DNA of 64,000 nt from assembly GCA_026214975.1 (NCBI GenBank), contig CM047808.1, positions 60,166,583-60,230,582 of the forward strand, given 5' to 3'. This stretch comes from Gentiana macrophylla. Lineage: Eukaryota; Streptophyta; Magnoliopsida; Gentianales; Gentianaceae. The position numbers and the translations under genes are program-made. Position 1 is the first letter of the stretch. Each line of letters opens with the position of its first letter. Positions 34,407 through 46,996 of this stretch are shown here, in pieces. The notes under the pieces were generated by a model. It was given only the letters and a program-made list of their open reading frames with translations. It was not told where the DNA came from and did not search any database.

Positions 34407-36200
34407 TGTTAGGTGTAGTGCCCGAAAGACAATTTGTGTAATTGTTTTTAATAATGGATGAAAAAATTTATCTCACCATAGTTACTTGCTTGGTGCTTGT
34501 AAAGTAATACACTGCTGCAAACCCTAAGTATATCTGTATGTAACCACTTAACTCAGTGTATGGATTACACGTGAGGATTGAGTTAGTGGAGATATACTTA
34601 AACTGTTAGTCCGTGGTGAACTTAATCAGAGTTTAGGGTCTCTTGATTAAAACACATATAATGCGCCCAGAACACCTTAGGGTGTGATAGTCTTATCTGG
34701 AGTATTGGTAGAGGGTACCTACGTGGGGCATTTATATATGATGGCATTCATATAGGACTGGACCGATTTAATCTGTATTTATCGGTATAATTCCGTAATC
34801 GAGGAATCTTATTAAATCATTAGATGATCATAAATGGATCAACCTTAATCTGAGGTGATCACGGTCTGCCGCTTGTCTCGGGGTAGTGTTTGATGTGTTA
34901 ATTCTGATTCACTTAAATATGTGTTCCAAGCCACTTCTCATTGGCACTATCTCACGATGAGTGAGTAGTTACGATTTTCACAGACACGGAATCCATTCCT
35001 TCCTGCAGGAAGTAGAGAGACAGTCCCCTTATTTGTTAGCCCTAAGAAAGTGGTCGATCCCGGGAGTTCGCATTTGACTAATTAGCTACTAGTCAGATAT
35101 GCGTACTAATTGATCATCAGGGGGTTAATGGTAAATAAGGATAAGATATTTAAAGTCGGATTCACGGAGACTTCCACACACAGAATGGGCTTGATCATGG
35201 AGGGTTAATCCATATGTAGTGATTATATCAATGGACACTTATCAACTCTATGGGTTGAGTGTAAGTATATATCTATAATTGGTAGAGTTCAATTTCGGGT
35301 TTATGGTGGCGTAATCCCGGAATTAATAATTTAATATATATATTCTGTTCGATGAAAAATATATTTAATTATTGGAGCTACTGGTTATTGGTCCATGGTC
35401 CCCAATGTGACTTCTGTAATTCGGGCTAATATTCTTGTTTATTTGGGCCTCGGAAATAATTAATTGGTTGTGCCAATTAATTGATATGCATGAATATTAT
35501 TTAGTTAGGCTAAATAATATAATACACAGAAAATGCATTTTCTGTGGGCCTGGTGGGCTTAGTGTGGCGCCTATATGTCTTGGATTTTCCAAGAAATTAG
35601 TTTTCTTGGATAATGACATATTGTGTAATTAGTTATTTATTTGTTAAATAATTAATATGATAAATAAAAGAAAATAATTTATTTATTATTTATCTCTTAA
35701 ATATAAGGATAATTATATTTTCTTATTATAAGATTCTAATTATCTCTTATTTTTATTGGATAATAATAATTAGAATTATCTCTTTTATTTTGTTAAACCG
35801 ATTGGGTATAGGTTTTTCTCTCTTGGATTTTGCATATAAAAAGAGAGTTGTCCATGAGCCCTAGGTGATGGGAGGGCCACGAAATTCATAGAGAAAAAAG
35901 GCTAAGGAGTTCGATCCTTAGCTCCACCCGGTTGGAGAAAAACTTAGAGTTTTTCTTGGAAGCATATCAATGAGGTTCTCGTATCAAGAAGGGTGTCCAC
36001 CAACCACCGTTTGGAGAACACATTGGAAGATGAAGGCTTCTCATCCTAAGATCAAAGCTTCTCTTCCCGATATTGGTAACATGATCTTAACCCACTTGTA
36101 GTAGTTTAAGTCCTTTAATTATGTATTGTGATGTATAAGTCGTGATCCATCCGCTGCGCGTAGATCTAACTCGTTTAGATCTAAGATCCTACATCCTTCA
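34407..36200 (+). repeat. 5' LTR of element R2
   Basis: 1794 bp, TGTTAGGTGTAGTGCCCGAA to CCTACATCCTTCA. A TATAAAAAGAG motif begins at 35835. It parallels 41593-41727 plus 51193-52836 closely. Confidence 0.92.
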
Positions 36201-36202
36201 TG

Positions 36203-36215
36203 TGGTATCCGAGCC
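36203..36215 (+). other. Primer binding site of element R2
   Basis: TGGTATCCGAGCC, two bases after the LTR end, differs by one base from the Met-tRNA site TGGTATCAGAGCC. Confidence 0.8.
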
Positions 36216-39200
36216 AGGTTCCACGGTTTATATAGTCATAATCCTAATTAAACGATTTAAAAGAGTGGAATTGCATGTAGGTAAATTTTATTTATTGTTT
36301 TATGCTTTGATAAAGATTAATTGCTATGGTTGAAGAGATGGATTGGGGGTTGGTACTGTTTACCCGTTAGATCTATTTTAAACTCATATAAAGGATGAAA
36401 ATTCGTTCATATGAGTATAGGAAATTATGTAATTTATTTTTATTGCAATTTTAATTTCCAGAAAATAGATCTGTTTAGTAGCTGTTTAGTTGTGTCGTTT
36501 TTCCCATTGATCGAGCCGTTGAAACGACGATCCCTCCGGTCAGAATCAATACTGGAAGATGATGAACAATTCCACAAAATTTGGCGACGATCGGAGTCCG
36601 TTTTGATATCCGTGCGTTGCTGCAAAGAAGCTACTGTAACAGAAAAACGCAGGATTCACAGAAACCCTACCTGTAACTTCCTCGCATTTCTGGAAGATTT
36701 TGGACGGTTGAAACACAAATCCAACCGGTAAGATCGATAAATATGGAGTTTTTGACGTGGAATAAAAATTTAAGGTCGATCGGGATCCATCTCGATTCCC
36801 GATCGGCCTCGGGAAGTATTTGAGGCACTGCTGTAAAAGTCAGATCCAGCAGCAAGTTGGCCGGCACACTGGAGAAAATTGACAAGTCAAAGCTCCGATC
36901 CAACCGTCCATTTTGAAGCCCGAGGAGTGAAGAACAGATCTGGAAAGTTTCGTCGCGATCCGAGTTCGTTTGATTTGCCGATCGCCGAAGATTTTGAACA
37001 GCTACATATTAGGGTTTTTTTATTTATTTTCTAATAGATTAGACACTGGAAAGTTTCGTCGCGATACATGTTTAGATTGTATGTGAAGAACCGGAAAATT
37101 GCCATGACATGCATCATATCATGAATTTCACTCCATATTCATACATGTGGAAATTAATTCGAGGAATTATTTAGGCATGTATTAAAACACGCAATTAGTT
37201 TTAATTAATTGTCTGATATTAATTAGAAACTAAACTAATTAGGGTAAAAACCGAGGATCACGGGTTTTTTCAATCGTCGAGGTTGGGTGAAGGATTCTCG
37301 GTGAATCCCACTCTGCGAAAGCATAGGGAGTAAAATCCCGAAACCTCGTGGTTAAGGTGTTGGATTCTCGGTGATTTCCACCTTACCTAGACGAGATTAC
37401 GTTTTTTGCTCCGTAGTGTCTACGTGAAAGTTTGATGTTTAAGGATTGGATAATCACTGGAAAGCTTGGTTCGAAAATGGTTTAACCATGGTTGGGTGGT
37501 CAACAGTAGCTACGGCTCGATTGACTTCACCTTCCACGTGTGGCGTTTGCACGGGGGTCCGGCAAGGCTGAGCCATCCGACGAGCCACTACGGCTCAACG
37601 GAGCTCCCCTAGTCTTGACCCGTCCGACGGCCACATATGTTCCAACGAATAGATCGGGTGGGCTAGCCCACATAACCGACACCATTCTGGCCTATGATTT
37701 ATTGTTCCTTAATGTAACATCAAGTCCAAAAACGTGATCAGTAAACCCACCACCTTTTCAAAATATTGAGTGAGAGCGGGAGAGGCGACAACCGACCCCA
37801 CGGCCTCTACTATTGACACAAGCAACGTGAGAGAATGGTGACGCCTCGTGCCGGCTTTGATTTCGGCCCCCTTAGAAAGGCCTTCACCGCTATCAAAATT
37901 CAAGGCTTGGTCTCCGAAAGGATAGAATTTTGGGTACTCGCCGGGTCACTAACCGACCCTAAGGTGGCACACTCGGGGTCTACCTAAAAATCTGAAGCAG
38001 TAGGTCACACTCATAAAGGGTATTTTGGTAATACCTTGGCTGAAAAAGGAAAGGTGATTGACGATCACAAATGAGATGTTCGATTCTCAATTTGATCTTC
38101 AATATTAATCGAAGCCTCTTTGACCTACCCTAAGGAGGTAAGAGATTATGTCCTTGGAATGGTAGGATAGACTATAAGTACTTAGTTTATAGTTCCTAAA
38201 GTCAATTAGTAGTGTATAATTTTGATTTATTTTCTGTCAATTTTATTTACAACTATTTAAATATCTCTCTAGGGTACTAGACTGCTAATGTATGTTTTAA
38301 ATTGACTAGTAACGACTTCGTTAAAAGTGGTAAGTAACTAGAACGTTGTGCTTATTAATCTTACATGCAATTAATTTTTTGGAACAGATATTTCTCTTGA
38401 GCCTTCAAGACTTGAGTGACGTAAACAAGTATGTCACTGCTATCCCTCGTGTTGAATGAGAGACGACTGTAGTTAGTTTGAAAGATGATTGGGACGATAA
38501 AATTCTTCTAGTGAATTTTATTTGTGTAGTGTCTACACGAGAAATTTTCTAATATAAAAATTGGAGAATCATAAATTAAAGTATCGCTAGTTAGACTGTA
38601 TTTGGAACCGATAAACTAGTGGAAGCTTTTATATGTTGTTTTTCTAATTTATTAGAAAATTAGTCCCACTGGGTAACGCTTTCATTAGACATCCCACAGT
38701 TCACGAGTAGTGTCTACTCAAACGAACTGCTAGTTCAAGACTATTTCCTTTTAAGGAAAGTCAAGAATGGGAAAGAATGTCTACAAGTGTTAATGATCTA
38801 AACTAAGATTGAGGCTAAACCGAAATATTAATTAAAGAAAGTATATGATAAGGAAAGTGATTCCGGATCACTAACCAATGAATCCTTAGCAACTTTCTTA
38901 ACCGAGTAACTCGACTCGGGAGCTAAGTTCTTTGGAAGAACAAGAGAGCTTTGCATTAACGATTAATAGAATATCAATGGGCAGTAATTTCAGCTAGAAT
39001 AGTGGGAGTAATATAAGGAAATGAATTTCGGATTCTATCCTTGAATATCACAGAAACATTTATTTTTCTGTTTACAGATTCGTTGAAACAAATGGATTCA
39101 CTTTCAACTCGATATATTGTTGCCTCATAGAAAGTGAAAATGACATTTGTAGTAAAAATCTAAGACTCAGACTTTTGTTTGATAAAGACAGAATCACTAA

Positions 39201-39361
39201 GAAAAGCTGAATAGGTATGTGTACCACATCTAAAACTAGAAAAGGTAAAAGGTTTCCGTATTAAGATAAACGACCTTTCAATATCTATTAATTAGTGCAT
39301 ATATCCTAAAGATAAGACCTGACGACTGGCTAAGGGTGATTTCTATCTCCCAGTCTAGGAA
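36216..39361 (+). other. Long leader and decayed gag region of R2, no recognisable gene
   Basis: About 3.1 kb without a recognisable domain. Large parts are shared with S (43566-46996), for example 'gttgaagagatggattgggg', 'aacgcaggattcacaga' and 'attgccatgacatgcatcat'. A short frame at 37540-37737 contains ATYVPTNRSGGLAHITDTI, and S at 44884-45123 has VTYVPTNRAGRLAYVTDTI in the same place; the meaning is unknown. Gag should lie here but no UBN2 or zinc-knuckle motif could be read. Confidence 0.5.
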
Positions 39362-41459
39362 CACTATCTCAAAGGAACAATGACTAAGTTTCCTTTCAAT
39401 CGGGAGAGGGTAATAGATTTGAAGGGGAAACATAGCTTGTTCATCATGACCTTCGGGGTCTAGTGAGAGACACAAGCTAGTGGGAGTTTTTGAGTGGTGA
39501 CATTTTGTCTGATAACTACTCGAAACACGATTTAGTTTATCGAATGAATACGAGGAGGAGTCTCTAATTTTAGCAGAGAATAGAGTATTCCATGCTCAGA
39601 AATTGGCTATCACATAGTCTTTGGACAGATGTTCGGCCTGCCTCCTAGTGGAATGTTTTTCACTAAGGAAGAAACCATAGACTTGCCCCATATATAGTTA
39701 CTGATGTGCTACAATACACTGCTAAACTCGATTAAGATAATTTGGTGCAAAATAACGGTTAGCATTATTATGTAAACCGATAAGTCTACCTAGAAGATGC
39801 TAGTGAATTTATGGAAAAAGGAGTGAATTCGGTTCACACCACTTCCGTAAATGTAGGCATTTAGCACTTAATGTTTGAAGGTAGGACTGGAGATTTTGCA
39901 CATACGTTCAGATTGTGACTGTTTGTGAAATATCTTAATGAGACGAGTGAAGGTTAGTTATAAGATTCTTGAGATCAGAAAGTGACGATTGAACTGTCAC
40001 AAGGCTTCTGATAGAATCTATATGAAGCAGCCTTTAACCTTGGAGTACGGTTACCCAAAGGTAGTTACTATCTGATTTAGTCAGGCCACGTACAACATCG
40101 GTTGTTGGTGAATACACTGATAAATACTACTAGATCATAATATCAATCCATCTAGAACGCATGGGAGTATGGTTTAACCATTGACCTATTATGGTTTTGT
40201 GGACTTTATAGTCTGCTGGGGTGATTGATAACCTGTGGCTCTTTGTGGGCTGTATAGGATTCTGATCATAGAGGTTGGTTCGGAAACCTTATCCCTGTGA
40301 ATGGAGTTTTAGTACTCCAGTTCTATTCAGCCTCTTGTAGAACCACCTGAGTGTCTCAGGCCCAGTGGGAGTAATTGGATCTACGCTGAAAAGGAGTCGA
40401 ATGAATAGGAAAGTTCAACTTTCAGCACAAAGCTGAGTGATCTAGGGGTGATTCCCTGAAAAGTAGAGAGTTAACCAGACCTTGAACTCTCTCACCACTC
40501 CGCCTTGCTAGATTCCGTTAGAAAGCAGAAAATAGGGGTGATTCCCTAAGACATTCTTGCTGAAAACGGAGTCTGGATTCATTCAAGCAGAAGGATCTTG
40601 GTTAGAACAAATGGCGAGTTATTTGCCGGGACTTATGTCTTTTGTGGATGTAAGAGAACCTCTCGGTCATTAAAAGTCGCATGTTTTAAAATATGTGGAC
40701 TTGACTGGAATATTGATAAGTCTTTTGTAGGACTGGGTATCAATATTGGTAAAAAGTGGTATTAGTGTTCGCGAAAGGTAACATCTGAAAATGATTTGAA
40801 ACTTGACATGAGTGTGTTATCTAAAGTCAGAAACTGACACACAAAGATTCTCTAGATGAGAGAATGGACTATATTCTAAGAATTTAATTTGGTCAAATTC
40901 ACAGGAATGATTCATTGGCTATCCCATCCGTCTTATTGAATAAGATAATCATGTATATGCGTATGCAACATTCATCGAGAGTAGTCCTACCCTACCTCTA
41001 GGAATGATTTTCCAAATCTTCGGATAAAGAGAAAATAGGATAGAGTCTCTCTGGGATAAGGGCCAGTCAGCTTAACACGAGTCAATTGCAATCGAATCTT
41101 GGATTCGAGCAATAAGTAGCGGTTTAGTACGTCCTCAAGTATCTTTACAGAACAAGGAATAATGTGCTTGTATATTCGGGTGCAAACTTGAATATGGTTG
41201 ACTACACTGTTCATCTCGGGCTCAGTGTTTACTCATAGTGCTTATAATTTCCTTTTTGGTCTGGGAGTAATTCCAGGTCTAGTGAGCCGATATCACTTCA
41301 TTGTGAAAATAGTGAAGAGATAGCTTAGAAGGATCTTCTCAGTCACTAGAGGTCAAAAGCATATTGAGAGAGAGTACTGACTGATTAGATAGACCGGCGA
41401 CGTTTCGATCCTAATGATCTTCTCGATTCGACAACCTAACTGACCAGTTTACCAAGTCG
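39362..41459 (+). pseudogene. Traces of copia pol in R2 (integrase, RT, RNase H)
   Basis: Three islands keep copia reading in the right order. 39362-39427 reads YLKGTMTKFPFNRERV, the end of the GAG-pre-integrase segment. 40334-40399 reads LVEPPECLRPSGSNWIYAEK, the start of RT (family form LVxPPEGxxPIGCKWIYK). 41396-41459 reads GDVSIL and, after a frame change, DNLTDQFTKS, the end of RNase H. Between them stops occur every few codons. S has the same three islands. Thoroughly dead pol; the copia assignment is firm, the lineage within copia is not. Confidence 0.75.
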
Positions 41460-41592
41460 AGTGCTTGGAGGGTACGGCATTGAGGGATATATCTCGTTGC
41501 TTTTAGAGCAAGTGGGAGAGTGTTGTGAATAAGATGAGAAATGGTGTGGTCTAAAAACAATCGTTGCTTGTCATTTCGTGCAAGTGGGAGAT
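41460..41592 (+). other. Twin polypurine tracts of R2
   Basis: GCAAGTGGGAGA occurs at 41508-41519 and again at 41580-41591, directly before the 3' LTR at 41593. The same pair, 72-77 bp apart, is present in C and S. Confidence 0.75.
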
Positions 41593-41727
41593 TGTTAGGT
41601 GTAGTGCCCGAAAGACAATTTGTGTAATTGTTTTTAATAATGGATGACGGAATTTATCTCACCTTAGTTACTTGCATTGTGCTTGTAAAGTAATACACTG
41701 CTGCAAACCCTAAGTATATCTGTATGT
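41593..41727 (+). repeat. 3' LTR of R2, first part
   Basis: It starts TGTTAGGTGTAGTGCCCGAA and matches 34407 onward. It is cut at TATGT (41723-41727), the target duplication of element S. Confidence 0.92.
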
Positions 41728-43549
41728 TGTTAGGTGTGATGCCCGAAAGACAATTTTTGTAATTGTTTTATTTAATAAATGAAATGATATTATTATTCAT
41801 ATTTATTATTCTCATAATCACCGATATGACAATAGTATTTACACTACAGAAAACCCTGAGTATATCGTTTATGTAATCACTTAACTCAGTGTATGAGATA
41901 TACACGGGAGGATTGAGTTAGTGAAGATGTACTTAAAATACAATTAGTCCGTAGTAAAGTTAATCGAGAGTATCGGGTCTCCCCTTTAACGTACTATTAA
42001 TGCGCCCATAACACGATAAGTGTGATCGTCTTATCCGGACTTTCGGTTAAGGGAACCTAATGGGGCATTTATATATGATAGATATATCATATAGGGCTGG
42101 ACCGATTTGATCTGAGTTCTCAATATAATTCCGTAATTGAGAAGTCTTATCGAATCATTAGATGATCATATTATGGATATATCTTAATCCTGAGGTGATC
42201 ACGATCATCGCTTGAATCGATTATGAGGTTTGACTTGGCGGTTAAGGATTACACCGAGTCGTGATCCGAATTACCCCATCTTGGCATTGTCTTTGGATTG
42301 AGTGAGTAGTACGTGTTATCACAGATCACGGAATCCATTCCTTCCATTTATGGAAGTAGATAAACGATTCCCTTATGAGTTAATCACAGACATTGATCGA
42401 TCCATGGGATTCATATTACACCGATTAGCTACCCGGTGAGTTATTTGAATTATTGATCACTAGGGGTTAACGGTAAGTAAGGACAAGATGTTACGAAAAG
42501 GGTTAACGGTAACTTCCCGATTTAGAATGAAGCGATCTATGGAGGATTAATCCATATGAAATGATTATATCAGTGGGCGCTTATTACTTTCGTGAGGAGA
42601 TAAATATAATCTTATAATCGGAGGAGTGCGATCACGGGATTATGGTGGCATATTCTGTGATTGATTTATCGAATATAATTATTCATTCATCAAATAATTA
42701 TTTATTTGATTTATCGGAGTCGTGATTATTTGTCCATGGTCCCGACGACGTGCCTCACAATATAGCATAGATATTCTCGGACGTCGAATCCTAATAATAT
42801 TAATTTAGTTCATGTTGGACTTTATTAAAGCGATATGTGAATTAATTGTTTAGTGGACTATTAAATTAGTTGGGCTAAATAATTAAATATGTGGAAAAGA
42901 CATTTTCCATAATCTTGGCCCAATTATTGTGTAATGGCAAAATTAATATTGACTAGGTCAATATGTTGAATGGCGCCCACACATGTTTGATTTAACAAGG
43001 AATTAGTTTTCTTGTGTATTAAAAAAGACGTGTGCATAAAATATTTATTGGATAAATATTTATGGTAAGAAATAAAGATAAAAATATTCTTGATTTGTTC
43101 TAGAATATTTTGGGATTATCTTTTATTTAATAGGATTATCATAATTGATTTGGTATTAATTATAAAATCCTTGGAGGCTAAGTCTACTCTCCTATATAAA
43201 GAGAGTTCTAAAGCCTCAAAACAACACATAATTCGACTTCTTCACTTGAAAAGCAAGAGGAGAATTCGGCCATAAGCAAGAGAAAAATCTTGGTGATTTT
43301 CGGGTAGCATATCGGAGGGTTGAGTCGAGGATTCCTTCCACGGGAATTGCTTGGATCACACGTCACGGAAGATCGTGGTGCTCTTCACATCATTGTTCGA
43401 TCATCCTAATAGCGGTTCTCCAACTTGGATTTTGAGATCCAAGAGGTATGTTCTACAACTTACTTGTAGATGTAGATTTAATGTTTTATTACGAGTATTT
43501 TACAGATCTAGATCCTTAAATCGCTTCCGTTGCGATGATATTTTCCTAA
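41728..43549 (+). repeat. 5' LTR of element S
   Basis: It matches 49362-51187. TATATAAA lies at 43193-43200. The inner end reads TTTTCCTAAT, whereas the 3' LTR ends TTTTCCTAACA, so the terminal CA is not visible here. Confidence 0.88.
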
Positions 43550-43551
43550 TG

Positions 43552-43568
43552 ATGGTATCGATCGCCAA
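43552..43568 (+). other. Primer binding site of element S, altered
   Basis: TGGTATCGATCGCCA lies where TGGTATCAGAGCCA is expected. It aligns with the R2 site at 36203. The change falls on a CAG, as many other differences in S do. Confidence 0.55.
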
Positions 43569-46500
43569 GGGGATCTATATTTATTCGTATAAAATATTAG
43601 ATCTAAGAGTGGAATATGCATGTGTAGATTGCATTATTTTCGTTTTTAATTTTATTATTTTGAAAATTTTATGATGAATGCTTGCGATTGTTGTGGTTGA
43701 AGAGATGGATTGGGGTTGGTATTGTTTACCCGTTAGATCTATTTGTAAACTCGTATAAGCGATGAAAATTCGTTCATATGAGTATAGGAAATTATGTAAT
43801 TTATCTTTATTGCAAGTTTAATTTCCAGCAAATAGATCTAGTTTGTAGCTGTTTAGTATTTTTGCTTTTCCGTTGATCGAACCGTTGAAACGAAGATCCC
43901 TCCGGTCAGAATCACGATTAGAAGAAGATGATCAACTCCACAAATTTTGGCGTCGATCAGGGTCCGTTTCGATATCCGTTTGATGCTGCGAAGAGGCTGC
44001 TGTAACAGAAAAACGCAGGATTCACAGATACACTACCTGTGACTTCCTCGATTTTCTGGGAGAGTTTGGACCATTGAAACAAAAATCCGACCGTTCAGAT
44101 TGATCAACTTGGAGTTTTGGACGTACCATAAACATTTCAGGTCGATCGGGATTCATCTCGATTCCCGATCTGCCTCAGGAAGTCCTTGATGCGGTGCAGT
44201 CAAAGTTAGATCCAGCAGCAAGTTGGGCGGTTAACTGGAGAAAATTGACAAGTCAAAGCTCCGATCCAACCGTCCATATTGGAGTTAGAGAAGTGAAGAA
44301 AATATCTGGAAAGTTTCGTCCCGATCCGAGTTCGTTTGGTTTCCCGATCATCGAAGAGTTCGAACAGCTGCAGATTTTGTTAGAAAGTAGTAAACCCTAG
44401 TTAGGGTTTTGGGTTTTTTATTTTCTATTAGATTAGATACGAAGTACCAAACGATCCATCTCGGTGTTTAAATTTTCCGCAATTTTATTTTTATGTGTTT
44501 GATCATAAAATAGATATAAAATCGGAATTGCCATGACATGCATCATATCATAAATCCACTCCATGCATACATGTAGAATTTTAATTTTGGTAATTAAAAT
44601 AGGCATGTATACAAACTCGCGTAATTAGTTGAAATTTAATTAATACGTGGTAATTAATTAATTTAGTAACTAATTAAAGATCCGAGGGCGGGTTATGAAA
44701 TCGTTAGCCTTTCGGTGTGTGTTCTCGGTGAACCGCCTTAAAGTGAAAGCGAGATCACGTTTTCAATTCGTAGTGTCTACGAGATTGAATGATGGTAAAA
44801 GAACAATAAATCTTGGATAAAAGCGGTTCGCCTTTAGGTTGGGTGGTCACCGAGCTTCGCTCAAAGCGACTTAACCCTCTAGTGTGATGTATGCACGGGG
44901 TCCGGCAAGACTAAGCCAAACCGAGAGCGGAGGGGTGATTCCTTCCCATCTCAAACGCGGCTCTCTTGACCCGATTTCGTCCATTGTCACATATGTTCCA
45001 ACGAATAGGGCGGGTAGGCTTGCCTACGTCACCGACACCATTCGAATCCTTGATTTCATGTACTTTTATGTTAACATCAAAAAGACGCAGTTAGTTAACC
45101 CACCACCACTTCCAAAATATTGAGTGGGAGCGGGGAGGCGGCAGACCAACCCCACGGTCTCTACTATAGATGCAAGTAAGTGAGAGAAGGGTGGCGCCTC
45201 GCGGCGCTTTGATTTCGTCCCCTACGGATGGTGTTCACCCCTATCAACATTCATGGCTTGGTCTCCGAAAGGATAGGATTTACAGGTACTCGTCGGGTCA
45301 GCGACCTATCTACTGACGGCACACTCGGGCGTACCTAAGAGATCGATATAGTAGGTCACACTCATCAAGGGTATTTTTGGTAATACCTAGGCTAAAAAAA
45401 AGGAAGGTAGTCAATGAATAAAGGGATGTTCGATTCTCGTGGGATGTCGATTCTCACAAGTTATTCATTGATTTAACCGTTGATCTCTTTGACTACTACC
45501 TACGGCGGCAGATCGAGATGCAAGGTTAAAACCTTGGAATGGTAGAGTAGACTTACTTTTAGTTTACAATTCCTAAAATACAATAATATAGTAGTGTTAA
45601 ACTTGAATTAATATATGTCATTTTATTTACTGACATTATATTCCTTACTAAATTGCTTTAAAATTTATAATTGACTAGTATTGACTTCGTTAAAAAGTGG
45701 AAAGTAACTAGGACGTTGAACTAGTTAATTGATAATGCAATTATTTTTGAAAGAGATATTTTCTCTTAAGCCTTTTAAAACCAAAGTGACATATGGGTAT
45801 GTCACTAGTGTCATTCGTGTTAAGCGGAGACAAACTTAGTTTGATCAAAAGCGATTTCGGACTTTAAAATTCTTCTAGTGAATTTTAAGTGTGTAGTGAT
45901 TACACGAGTAAATTTTCTAATTGAAAAATCGGAAAATCATGAAGTGTTACTAGTTGGGCGATATTTGGAATTGATGAACTAGTGGGAGCTTTATGATTTA
46001 TTGTTTTTCTAGAACATTAGAAAAGTGTAATTGACTACACACGTAACCGTTCTAATTGAAAAACCGGAAAGTCATGAAATGTCGCTAGTTGGGCGATATT
46101 TGGAATCGATGAACTAGTGGGAGTTCTATGATTTGTTGTTTTTCCGAAACATTAGAAGCTGTGTAAGTGTTTACACGAGAGATTTTCAAATTGAAAAATT
46201 GGAAAATCATAAAATAAGCATTCTTTGGTTAGGCGGTATTTGGAACCGATAAACTAGTGGGAGCTTTAATGTTATGATTTGTTGTTTTTACGGTATGATA
46301 GAAAATCCGAGAAGTCTAACAAGTAACAATCGAAATAGACATCCCACGGTTCAAGAGTAGTGTCTACTCAAGCGAACATTTGGTTCAAGACTATTTCCAT
46401 TCACGGAAAGTCAAGAATGGGAGAATATGTCTAAAAGTGTTAGTCATCTAAAAGCGAGTTGATTTTAAGGCCAAAAGCGAAAATTAACAAGCTGAAAGTC

Positions 46501-46996
46501 ATAGGATAAGGATAGTGATTTGGATCACCAACCTATGAATCCTTGGTGATTTTCTCTTAGGCTATGTTCTTTGGAAGAACGAGATAGTTGTGCATTAACG
46601 ATTAATAGACAACGAGCGATAATTTTAGCAAAATAGTGGGAGTGATATGATGAAATGAATCTCAGATTCAATCCTTGGATATCGCAGAAGATTTATTTTT
46701 CATTTAAGATTCGTTGGAGCGAATGGATTTACCTTTTATTCGATAATTTGTTTGTCTTATAGAAAGTGAATATACCATTTGTAGTACGAATCTAAGACTC
46801 GGACTTTTGCTTGATAAAGTCAAAACCACTAAGAAATCTTGAAATACATTATATGTACCATCTTAAGAACTATTAAAAGCAATTGGTTTCTATATTTAGA
46901 TAAGCGCTTCTTCATATTCCATAGTTAGTGCATAGTCCCTAAAAGACAAGACACGAAGGCGGCTCTGGGGTGATTCCTTTCTCGATCTGGTTATAT
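43569..46996 (+). other. Long leader and decayed gag region of S
   Basis: No recognisable gene. It is largely alignable with R2 36216-39361, including the short frame at 44884-45123. It differs by a local triplication at 45889-46303. Confidence 0.5.
45889..46303 (+). repeat. Three tandem copies of a ~135-146 bp unit in S
   Basis: Units at 45889-46022, 46023-46157 and 46158-46303 each contain 'taattgaaaaa' or a close form, 'ggcgatatttggaat' or a close form, 'gaactagtgggag' or a close form, and end in 'ttgtttttc...attagaa' or a close form. R2 has a single copy at about 38515-38660. The copies differ from each other by roughly a fifth of their bases by eye, so the expansion is old. Confidence 0.8.

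Noticed and set aside
36440..36903. Small open frames on both strands of the R2 leader
   Set aside because: Not preserved as frames in the matching part of S and without recognisable motifs.
43351..43674. A 107-residue open frame in the S 5' LTR and leader, shared in part with 50984-51202
   Set aside because: It is LTR sequence running into the primer site; the shared part reflects LTR identity.
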